DNA from: Candidatus Pacearchaeota archaeon
GTDB taxonomy: Archaea > Nanobdellota > Nanobdellia > Pacearchaeales > GW2011-AR1
Reading direction: 5' to 3'
DNA length: 41,788 nt
Assembly: GCA_018303885.1 (NCBI GenBank)
Contig: JAGVXG010000014.1
Location: forward strand, 1-41,788
The notes beneath the pieces are model-generated. The model was not told the DNA's origin. It made no database searches and saw only the letters and a list, made by a program, of their open reading frames with translations. The position numbers and the translations under genes were made by a program. Below, piece after piece: positions 23,758 through 31,600 of this stretch; the first letter of the stretch is position 1, and each line of letters begins with the position of its first letter.

Positions 23758-25122
23758 CTAAGATATTCTTGTAACATTAAATCCATCAAAGTAAAAATGA
23801 TCATTCTCATTATTCATATACCCTTGGAATTTTATTGCAACAGAACTATCAAATGTATACTGTGAACTACTTATAATTACGCTTTGTGTTATCCAGCTTA
23901 ATTGTGTAACAATATTTGGGTTGTTCATGCAATTAAGAGTTCCCCAGCCGCTTACATTAGTGTTATCTACTTTGAGTACAAGACAATCACTTTGGGTATT
24001 TTCAAATCCAGAATAGTACCCCCACCATTCTAATTTAATTTGATTTGCGCCGGAAAAATCGAAACTTTGTTCTGTATAAGAATTTGCGTTATTATCTCGA
24101 ATACGCCAAGACCAAGTTCCACCGCTTGCTCCGTTATCAAGAACTTTACTTCCAGGAGGATTTGAATTGCTTCTATCAGAATCTGCTCCAGACGGATCTA
24201 CCCAACCTTGGTTCGGAGGAGTATTTGATTCAAATCCAAAATATGCTATTTGTACTTGTTGGAATGTACATGTGCTTGGTGTTCCAGAACAAACATATCC
24301 AGATTCAATTTGACATGTTGAAGAACATCCATCTCCATTTGCGATATTTCCGCTTCCTTGGTCGCATTGCTCTACCCCGCTTTGAATTATTCCATCACCG
24401 CATGTAGCATTTTGGCAAGTATTTGTACATGCATCTGTATTCACAGTATTACCATCGTCGCATTGCTCGCCAGTATCAACAACATTGTTTCCACAAAGAG
24501 GTCCGCCACCCACAGGGCAATCTTGAGGACAACTAACCGAATTTTCGCCAGATTCACAGGCACTATTTCCACAAACAGATCCTCCGCCCGTGGCCGGCGC
24601 GCCGACAATCTGCTGAACTCTTGCATCTCCACAGCTTACAAATCTCTGCCTGTTGTTTTCTTCCTGGAATCTCGTCGGTATGACCCTTACAGAATAAATA
24701 TTTCCTATAGCTGCAGGAACGTTGAAGGTATTTGTCTTTTCTTCTCCTGGACTTAAAGAATTATCTCCTGTTACAGAAAACAAGACAGAATTACCGAATT
24801 TTATTCCTTGATCATCTTCATTAAGATAACTAGAAAGGTCAATTGAAGGCAGCTGTTGAGCTGAGGTGTTTGCAGCATGGATGAAATAACCTGCAGCATC
24901 AAATCTTCCATTATTCCTTATTTTAATGTTTAATACAGAAGTTGAAGAATTAAAACTAGCTTCTTTTGCAAATAAAGAAACACCATCAGGGCAGTTTAAA
25001 GGCTCGTTTGGAACATATGTTTTGAGCCAGGCATAAACACCGACGCTGATTACCATTGCGAATACAACCAAAAGCACATACCCAATTATTACGCTGACGC
25101 CTCTTTTTTGTTTTAGTAACAT
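23758..25122 (-). CDS. Pilin-like protein fused to cysteine-rich repeats and a beta-sandwich domain
   Basis: 454 residues. The first 35 (KQKRGVSVIIGYVLLVVFAMVISVGVYAWL) are a class III pilin signal and helix; residues about 40-175 form a beta-rich pilin-like domain. Then come cysteine-rich modules: CGNSACESGENSVSCPQDC, CGNNVVDTGEQCDDGNTVNTDACTNTC and CGDGIIQSGVEQCDQGS..DGCSSTC (about 185-275, DUF4215 type). Residues about 290-454 look like a jelly-roll or lectin-like domain (YFGFESNTPPNQGWVDPSG..., WEWWGYYSGFE-like aromatic strands). This places a disulfide-rich adhesive head on a pilin stem, fitting a pilus-tip adhesin. The fusion is plain; the adhesive role is inferred. Confidence 0.85.
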   Translation of the reverse strand: MLLKQKRGVSVIIGYVLLVVFAMVISVGVYAWLKTYVPNEPLNCPDGVSLFAKEASFNSSTSVLNIKIRNNGRFDAAGYFIHAANTSAQQLPSIDLSSYLNEDDQGIKFGNSVLFSVTGDNSLSPGEEKTNTFNVPAAIGNIYSVRVIPTRFQEENNRQRFVSCGDARVQQIVGAPATGGGSVCGNSACESGENSVSCPQDCPVGGGPLCGNNVVDTGEQCDDGNTVNTDACTNTCQNATCGDGIIQSGVEQCDQGSGNIANGDGCSSTCQIESGYVCSGTPSTCTFQQVQIAYFGFESNTPPNQGWVDPSGADSDRSNSNPPGSKVLDNGASGGTWSWRIRDNNANSYTEQSFDFSGANQIKLEWWGYYSGFENTQSDCLVLKVDNTNVSGWGTLNCMNNPNIVTQLSWITQSVIISSSQYTFDSSVAIKFQGYMNNENDHFYFDGFNVTRIS

Positions 25123-25343
25123 CTTTTAGTTTGCCTCGCTTCGTTTGGATTTACTTTATTATTGGTATATAAACTAATTTAACAACCTTTTTATTATTAA
25201 ACCCTTATTTAACATTTTATTATTAATCTAACTTTTAATCTAAACCGCCGCACTTTTTATATTAATATTTAATCTACTTTTACTTTATTATTCTTTCTTC
25301 ATTAACATTTAATATTTATTTCGAGCAGTTTACTGCTAGCAAA

Positions 25344-25880
25344 TCACCCCGTGACAACATATTCTCCCCCACCAGTATTTTGAGCTATGACGAAATAAAA
25401 GTTTTCTGCCGCGCTTAAATTAAAACCGTATGCATCTCCGTCAATGGAAAGAATTATCGTGTTCCCACTTGGATCAATACCCCCTGTAAAATTTCCCTTT
25501 GCCTGTGTTATTGTTGCCTGTGAGCTTCCAGAAGAAACAGAAACAGTTTTATCTTCTTCCTGATATCCTGAAACAGTTAAATTATTCCCGTTTCCGAATA
25601 TAAAATAAAGATCTTTCTCTGCTCTTGACTCGTGATTAACATAATAATTTGTAAAATTCTGCATAAGCCGATACATTTGTGTGCTATTGAGGTTGTTTCC
25701 AGTTCCGTAATCTAAAGTTTTTTCACTTTCTATGCCGATTTCTTCTTTTAGCTCATCTAAACCAGGACTCTTTTCTTTTTTTGAATAATTTGAAATTGCA
25801 GAAATGCCTATGATTATCCCAGCAAGGACAACAGCCGTAACAAGATAGAACTGTCCCGATTTACTCATCATCCGCTTCAT
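25344..25880 (-). CDS. Pilin-like membrane-anchored protein
   Basis: 178 residues, N-terminus MKRMMSKSGQFYLVTAVVLAGIIIGISAISNYSKKEK: a KSG site and a hydrophobic helix resembling a prepilin signal, then a soluble domain with helical (about 40-85) and beta (about 90-178) parts. No cysteine pattern. It is the first gene of the pilus-like series, separated by 221 nt of AT-rich sequence from the next gene; I see no RNA or ORF in that gap. Confidence 0.7.
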   Translation of the reverse strand: MKRMMSKSGQFYLVTAVVLAGIIIGISAISNYSKKEKSPGLDELKEEIGIESEKTLDYGTGNNLNSTQMYRLMQNFTNYYVNHESRAEKDLYFIFGNGNNLTVSGYQEEDKTVSVSSGSSQATITQAKGNFTGGIDPSGNTIILSIDGDAYGFNLSAAENFYFVIAQNTGGGEYVVTG

Positions 25881-25923
25881 TAATTAAACAAAGAAAAATA
25901 GTTTATTAATTTTTGTTTAGGGT

Positions 25924-26253
25924 TTATTTAACCACAACTTTCTTTTCTATTAGTCCTAGGCTATTTTTTACAAGAGCCCAATCGAGCTTTATAAGATTTA
26001 AAACAAATTGATTTTCTAGGTTCATTTTGTAATAATCAGATTTCCCGACTTTTCTTGTTTTTATTACTATACCAGATTCAATAAATTTATGGAAAAAAGC
26101 CTTAAGAGAGTTATAACTAACATTAGATTCTCTTGCAATCTCAGTTACAGGATAATCAAAAAAATGATTGTCAATTAAAAAATCCAAAACTCTCAACTGA
26201 GGAGTATCTCCAAAATGTTCCAAAAATATTGATTTATTTTCCTTGCGTCTCAT
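25924..26253 (-). CDS. Winged-helix transcriptional regulator
   Basis: 109 residues with a winged-helix core: LRVLDFLIDNHFFDYPVTEIARESNVSYNSLKAFFHKFIESGIVIKTRK (about 20-68) gives helix, helix-turn-helix with recognition helix SYNSLKAFFHKFI, and a wing (KVGKSDYYKMN). The C-terminal helix probably dimerises. It is divergent from the small gene at 26328 across 74 nt that hold a TATA box on each strand and a 6+6-bp inverted repeat (26303-26321), the likely operator. It is 43 nt from the pilus-like gene at 25880 on the same strand and could also influence pilus genes. Confidence 0.8.
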   Translation of the reverse strand: MRRKENKSIFLEHFGDTPQLRVLDFLIDNHFFDYPVTEIARESNVSYNSLKAFFHKFIESGIVIKTRKVGKSDYYKMNLENQFVLNLIKLDWALVKNSLGLIEKKVVVK

Positions 26254-26302
26254 TTTTAATTATATACGCAAATATTTATAAATCTTTCTATATAATTATA
26301 GT

Positions 26303-26321
26303 TGTTTCATAAATAGAAACA
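26303..26321. promoter_or_regulatory. Palindromic operator TGTTTC-N7-GAAACA
   Basis: A perfect 6-bp inverted repeat with a 7-bp spacer lies between the TATA-like TATAATTATAG (26291-26301) and the ATG at 26328, so it would cover the transcription start of the small gene. This position fits repression by the divergent winged-helix regulator. Confidence 0.6.
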
Positions 26322-26327
26322 TTCAAA

Positions 26328-26588
26328 ATGGAATTACAAAAAGCCCGGTTGATGTTTAAATTAATAAGAAAAAATAATTGGGGCGCTAAATACGATAGAT
26401 TAGAGCATTTTAAAAGTTTTCAAGAATTAGATAAAATAATTAAAGAATTATCTGGAATTGGATGGATAATTGTTCATAAAAAACCAAAATTTGTTGGAAT
26501 TTCTCTTGACACAGAATATAAACCTCAAATAAAGGAATTTGTGGAAAAATACATGTCTTATCTAAAAGGAACCAATTGGATAGCTTAA
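26328..26588 (+). CDS. Small winged-helix-like hypothetical protein
   Basis: 86 residues (MELQKARLMFKLIRKNNWG..., KSFQELDKIIKELSGIGWIIVHKKPKFVGISLD). The order helix-helix-helix-beta hairpin and GWIIVHKKPKFVGISL strand pair resemble a minimal winged-helix domain, but no family is certain. The start lies within a leaderless promoter with the operator over it. The gene is convergent with the 26590 gene (1 nt between stops). Confidence 0.6.
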   Translation: MELQKARLMFKLIRKNNWGAKYDRLEHFKSFQELDKIIKELSGIGWIIVHKKPKFVGISLDTEYKPQIKEFVEKYMSYLKGTNWIA

Positions 26589-26589
26589 T

Positions 26590-26970
26590 TTAAGAAGATG
26601 CCCGTGATATTTCGTTGTTTATTTCCGGATCCTTTACTATTTCCGGATCCTTTACTCTATAAAAAGTAGTTCGGCCGTTAATTTGAGTATTTCTTTCAGA
26701 TATGTAAAGAGATATAATTCTTTTGCCTTCCGGCTCTCTATAAGCCCAAGCCCTTTCAACAAACCCCTTCTTGACCATAAGTTTAAGAATATTTCCATCA
26801 AGCCACGACGCTCTAAAATACCATTCTCCTTCATGTCTAAAAGCAGTCAAGGGGCTGCCCTGGACTTTTGAATCCAAATCATACCTGCGAACATAATCAA
26901 CCAATCTTTTTCTTGGTTCTGTGGATAAATTAGTCGTCCCCTGGTTTCTAAATTTAACTTCAAGTGTCAT
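26590..26970 (-). CDS. Hypothetical protein with short C-terminal repeat
   Basis: 126 residues, basic, with a possible winged-helix-like segment (LTAFRHEGEWYFRASWLDGNILKLMVKKGFVERAWAYREPEG, about 41-82). The C-terminus contains VKDPEI twice, encoded by an exact 18-bp tandem duplication (26620-26655). No known domain recognised. It is separated from the SRP RNA 3' region by about 120 nt. Confidence 0.6.
   Translation of the reverse strand: MTLEVKFRNQGTTNLSTEPRKRLVDYVRRYDLDSKVQGSPLTAFRHEGEWYFRASWLDGNILKLMVKKGFVERAWAYREPEGKRIISLYISERNTQINGRTTFYRVKDPEIVKDPEINNEISRASS
26620..26655. repeat. Two exact tandem 18-bp units
   Basis: TATTTCCGGATCCTTTAC occurs twice in direct succession in the 3' part of the 26590 gene. 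The unit length keeps the frame and adds one VKDPEI copy, suggesting a recent slippage event. Confidence 0.85.
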
Positions 26971-27020
26971 TTAAACTTAAGATTAAATTTGTTTATAACA
27001 ATTATTGTTTTGAGAAATAT

Positions 27021-27060
27021 AAGTGTAGACTCGGAAGAATAAGTGTAGACTCGGAAGATT
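27021..27060. repeat. Tandem 20-bp repeats downstream of SRP RNA
   Basis: AAGTGTAGACTCGGAAGAAT and AAGTGTAGACTCGGAAGATT follow each other directly; a third copy of GTAGACTCGGAAGATTGC forms the 3' end of the SRP RNA gene (27099-27116). On the minus strand these are partial duplicates of the RNA's 3' end lying beyond its T-run terminator. The remaining gap (26971-27098) holds nothing else recognisable. Confidence 0.75.
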
Positions 27061-27092
27061 GCTTCAGAACGACAACACTTTGGCGTTCGTGC

Positions 27093-27098
27093 AAAAAA
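27093..27098 (-). terminator. T-run terminator of SRP RNA
   Basis: Six consecutive T on the minus strand follow directly after AGTCTAC, the segment that pairs with the RNA's 5' end GTAGACT. This is the expected form of an archaeal oligo-U terminator. Confidence 0.55.
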
Positions 27099-27356
27099 GT
27101 AGACTCGGAAGATTGCCTCAAGTCGGCCAAAAAGTTTTTCTTATTCTTTCTCGGCTCTGCGACCTGTCAAGCACCTTAACAAATGTTTAGGGCTGCTCCG
27201 ATCAAGGCCTGACCCGTTTCGCATCTGCAAGATCGAGACAGACAAAGCTTCAACGTCCGAATAAGGACATTTTAACTAAATTGTCACGCACTTCCTTGCA
27301 GTTTGCCATAAAGCCCGTTTGCAAATGGCGGAGGGCTATCCCGCCGACCTAGTCTA
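27099..27356 (-). ncRNA. Signal recognition particle RNA (7S RNA)
   Basis: The minus strand holds the SRP54-binding helix 8 core: GGGTCAGGCC ... GGAGCAGCCCTAAAC (27187-27217), matching the near-invariant GGTCAGG...AGCAGCC of SRP RNA. The ends pair: AGGTCGGC (5', 27343-27350) with GCCGACTT (27120-27127), and further out GTAGACT with AGTCTAC. An Alu-like 5' domain (GGCGGGATAGCCCTCCGCC) follows the 5' end. Length about 258 nt is usual for archaea. The TATA box CTATTTATAAAG (27379-27389) lies about 27 nt before the 5' end. The helix 8 tip reads CCTTGATCGG in place of the usual CCGGAAGG tetraloop hairpin, which is atypical. It is transcribed in the same direction as the surface-protein operon upstream. 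Confidence 0.85.
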
Positions 27357-27378
27357 CATTAAAACTAGGTATATGTCT

Positions 27379-27389
27379 ATTTATAAAGC
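27379..27389 (-). promoter_or_regulatory. TATA box of SRP RNA
   Basis: The minus-strand TTTATAAATAG is centred about 27 nt upstream of the paired 5' end at 27356, defining the start of the RNA. Confidence 0.65.
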
Positions 27390-27416
27390 TTGCGAAGAAT
27401 TTTATTTTCTCAAGTT

Positions 27417-28673
27417 TTAATTTTTTCCTTTCCCGCTTGCAAAGAATATTATAATGAGAATAGCAATTATTGCTAAGGCAACTGATGTCAACATTTTTTT
27501 GTTTTTTTCTCCAAATCCAATCACTGCTCCTGTTATCGAAGACAAAAACCCTGGCTTTAAAGTTTCTTCCAGTGTTTCTTCATCAACATCTGCTTCTGAT
27601 GAGGTTTCATCAGATAAAGATTCTCCTCCAGCGCAACCTGATGGACTAAGGCAAGGACCTGGACCAGAATATGTTATAGTTGTTGCTCCTCCTCCACTAC
27701 TTCCTCTTCCTGAGCTTCCTCCCCCACCCCCACCACCATTGCTAGAGCCTCCCTCGCTGCCCGAACTTGAATCAGGACTTGTTGAGGAGTTGCTTTGGTT
27801 TTGATTTGTATTTGTGAATGTGCATGTAATGGTTTCTCTTGCTGAAAGATTTATCACGTCTAGATTGCTTCCATCATCGCAGCTGGCAGTTGTAGTGTAA
27901 TTTACATTTGATGTCTGCGATACGTCATATATTCCTGGCAATAGATTTTCAAAAGTTATTGTGCTTAATTTTCCGTCAGACCCGTTGCCGTTGTCTTGTA
28001 ACACGAATGAGCTATTAAGCGCGTTGCTTGTGAATGAGAATTCTGTTTCATCATCTGGTATCGTGTTTTTTATAATAATGATTTTTCCAATTTCGCTGGG
28101 ATTAGTATAATTGACAGTAATTGTAATGTAATCAACTCTTGCTAATTCTAATCCACCTGGGGTGCCGATAACAGATAAAGCAACTCCGAAACCAGCATTA
28201 TTAATATCTTCACTCGTCCAATTAATCCCCCAAAGATCTGTCGAATTACCATATGTTATTATCTCATCTGAAGGCGGCCAATTTTTGTTTGTTAAAGCTT
28301 TATTATTTCCGATAACTGTGCCATTTTTCAACAATTTTACACTATTATCCCTAATTATTCCTGCCTGTATCTGAGTTTGACTTTTTTCTATATCTACTGA
28401 AATTCCATTTATGACACTTCCGGAAGAAATATTGAAGCCAAAACCTTTTACAATAAGATAATTACTAACCTCATCCGGGTTGCTTATTTGCACTGTCGCT
28501 CTTAGGTTATCTGACATATTCGTATTATTCGCTCCAGTCCAATCAATGTCTCCTGAAGGAGCAGAAACATTTCCTAAGAAAGTCGTGCCACTATTTGGTC
28601 CAATTGAAGTAGCCATGACATTTTCAGAAACGAAAAGTAAAAGAATAAAAATCAAAATAATAGAAATTTTCAT
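27417..28673 (-). CDS. Anchored surface protein with ITG-type C-terminal motif
   Basis: 418 residues: signal peptide (ISIILIFILLLFVSENVMA), a beta-rich domain (about 25-190) that recalls a secreted 'SPOG/virion-like' sandwich but is not assignable, a prealbumin/SdrD-like beta domain (about 195-290; GKIIIIKNTIPDDETEFSFT...CTFTN), a serine/glycine-rich linker (about 300-335) with two cysteines, and a C-terminal ITGAVIG motif ahead of a membrane helix (MLTSVALAIIAILIIIFFA) and basic tail. It starts 3 nt after the stop of the 1305-residue gene, so the three genes 33244-27417 form one operon. Role: cell-surface protein of unknown ligand. Confidence 0.85.
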   Translation of the reverse strand: MKISIILIFILLLFVSENVMATSIGPNSGTTFLGNVSAPSGDIDWTGANNTNMSDNLRATVQISNPDEVSNYLIVKGFGFNISSGSVINGISVDIEKSQTQIQAGIIRDNSVKLLKNGTVIGNNKALTNKNWPPSDEIITYGNSTDLWGINWTSEDINNAGFGVALSVIGTPGGLELARVDYITITVNYTNPSEIGKIIIIKNTIPDDETEFSFTSNALNSSFVLQDNGNGSDGKLSTITFENLLPGIYDVSQTSNVNYTTTASCDDGSNLDVINLSARETITCTFTNTNQNQSNSSTSPDSSSGSEGGSSNGGGGGGGSSGRGSSGGGATTITYSGPGPCLSPSGCAGGESLSDETSSEADVDEETLEETLKPGFLSSITGAVIGFGEKNKKMLTSVALAIIAILIIIFFASGKGKN

Positions 28674-28676
28674 TTT

Positions 28677-31600
28677 TTATTTACTGACTTTTACAAACTT
28701 GACTATTGCAACAGATATCACAACTAGTATCAAAAGGAACAGGTTAAGAGCGAGGTAAATCGATGCAGGGCTTTGACTTTCTTGTTGCGATGTTTCTGTT
28801 GTTCCTTCTTTTTGATAAATAACAGCGCCGCCTTCTGTTGTCCCTTCTTGTCTGAGAACGTACACTGTCGCTGTTCTTGAGTCTTCTGTTTCATCTGCGA
28901 CAATTCTAATTTCTAAATCATAATCTCCTTCTCTTGCATTAGAAGGCACCCGAATACTCAAGATTTTGGTTTCTTCGTCGCTATCCCCGTATCTTTCTAA
29001 TTCAAACTCTTCTGATTTCTTTAGTATGCCAAGCTCGGAGTTTTTAATTTCAACATAAACATCTTCGTCTTCGCTTCCTTTATTTTGTACCTCTACTGTC
29101 AAATCAATGGCGTCTCCAGGGAAAAGCGGTTCTTGGTTCATTATTACATCTTTGATAACTATTTCATGATCTTTTCTTTTAATATCTACGTAGATAAACT
29201 GTTCATTACAAAAAACACCTTCACCATCCCCGTTTCCTTCTGCCGAAACAAAAATTGCAAAGTCACTGTTTTCAGTATCTTCTGGGATTGTTAAATCGAA
29301 ATTCACGGTTTTATCTTTTCCGCTATTAATGTTCACACTGTCTTTTTCTTTTTCTACGGCGTCTTCTTCGTCAATGTCATACAAGTAAACATTTACATCT
29401 ACATCTACATCTAAATCCTCTGTATGTTTGTTTTTAATCTCAATACTCACGCCGATTTTTTCTCCAATTTCAAATTCATCTCCATCATCGGGATCTTTTA
29501 CCGAGATTTCTAAATTAGGATTCTTAACTTCACATCTGTCTACGTCGCTGAATTCAGGAGGAATTCTTTTGTCTTTTACAGAGATTTTAACAACTTCCTG
29601 GCTTGATAAACCAGTTGAATCCCTCACAGCGAATGTAACTTCATAATCTCCTGCCTGCTCATATGTTGGCACCCATGAAAATACAGCTGCTCCACCAAGG
29701 TTGTCGACGAAACCAACGCCTTCTGGAGCGTTTTGAATGCTAAAAGTTACATTGTTTAGATCCTGGTCTGTTGCCGAAACTGTAAATTCTAAAGATTCAT
29801 TTTCATTCACGGATTTTTTCCCTATTGGCGCTAAAACAGGAGCGTCAGGGGCACTTATATTCAATGTCCTGTTGTCAGGAGCAAAGGCATAGTTTCTGCC
29901 GTCGTAACATCTTACACCCCAAGTATATTTTCCATCAGCAGTGCCATTCACTAGAATACTTTCAACAGTGTTATTCTGAATACTTTTATCTGTTGTCTTT
30001 AAGTTTCCGTTGAGATAAGCATCACATGTGAGTACGCTTGCTAAGTTATCAGTTGCAGTGAATTCAAAAGTTATGTCTCTTGTTTCTGTGAATAATGCAT
30101 TGTCTAGAGGACTTGACAGTTGAACAACAGGAGCAACCATGTCTGTGTTATTTGGCAATGCTTTTGTAGGATATTTGAATATTTTAAAGTCTGCAGCATC
30201 ATTACCTGTATCTAAACCATCAGGACTTCTGCCTGCAGATTCTCCGAGTTGTGGAGTTGCCGCATTATCAAGAAGATTTCCGTCGTCCCAAACACCATAA
30301 GCTACGCTGTCAACAATTTTGTCAGAGCAATACAGTGTTAAAATATCTGCTAAATTGTTTAGCTTGTTATTTATTTCAACAATCACAAATTCGTTTTTTC
30401 CAAGTGTCCCGTTTAATGTGAGGACATTGCCTGCTCCATCTTTTACAACGCAATTGCTGAGATTAACAACTTGATTAAAGTCATTGTAAAATTCTATCCA
30501 TTCATTTCCTGTTGTTGGATTTGGAACAAATTCATTTATGTAGAACTTTTGCAGGATTTGTATGTTAAATTCCTGTGAATCGCTTCCTCCATTTCCGTCA
30601 GAAACTGTTGCAGTTACTTTCTTAGTTCCTACATCTTGCTGGTTTGTCTGCCACTTTCCTTCATTGTCAAGAAGCAAGTTAAAAGTGAAACTTAAAGTGT
30701 CTCCGTCGGCATCTGTTGCAGTTGGATTTATGTCAACAAGCCCGCCAGCCAAAAGCAACTCATCATTAATTAGGTTGAGCACAGGAGCATCATTCACAGG
30801 AGAAACTGTCAAGTTGATTTCGTTGCTTAAAACATTAAATTCTCCGTCGCTTGCATTTATTTTTATTGTTTCTTTGCCATTCCAGTCTTTCGCAGGAATC
30901 AGCGTTGCCGTGTCGTCAGAAAAATTCACGCTAATCTGCGAGTTCCCTACAGCAGAGTAATTTAATTTGCTGTCAACATCTGTGAAATACTTGCTTAAAT
31001 TCAACACAAGAGATGTATCTTCATTCCAGATTTGATCCGGGATTGAATTCGTTAAAACAGGAGCATCATTCACAGGAGAAACTGTTAAAGTTACATTGTT
31101 TGATTCGGTTTTATCGTCGCCGTCATATGCAAAGAATATTATCCAGTCAAGGCCGCTCCAGTCGCGCTTTACTATGAAATTAACAACACCATTGAGAATT
31201 GACTCAACAGTTATATTCTGATCTGGGGAAGTCTTGGAAACCCCGAATGTTATGTTGTCTTGCGGATCTGGCTCGTAGAAGTAATCAGAAAGGTTCAATG
31301 ACAAGTTTGTGTCTTCATTCCAGGTTTGGTTTTGAATTGTTGTATTTAGTGCTGGGGGTTGATTCTTATCACTAATACTTACCTTAAAGTTTTTTGTCGC
31401 GTTAAGATTTCCGTCGCTGGCTATAGCCATGAAAGTATGATTTCCTGCATCATAGAATCCTGTCTGCCACTGGAAATTATTGCTGCTTGTATTTGATTGT
31501 ATGAATCTTGAATCATTTACATAATAAACAAGGGAATCGCCTTCAGGATCTGTTGCACTTACAGATAAAATAACAGCCTGTGATTCTCTGATGATGAAGT

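Noticed and set aside
25123-25343. AT-rich gap as a replication origin
   Set aside because: No origin-recognition-box-like repeats and no orc1/cdc6 gene nearby; only homopolymer-rich AT sequence is visible.
27021-27120. Three GTAGACTCGGAAG copies as a mini CRISPR
   Set aside because: Two copies are directly adjacent and the third is part of the SRP RNA 3' end; spacing is irregular and no cas gene is near.
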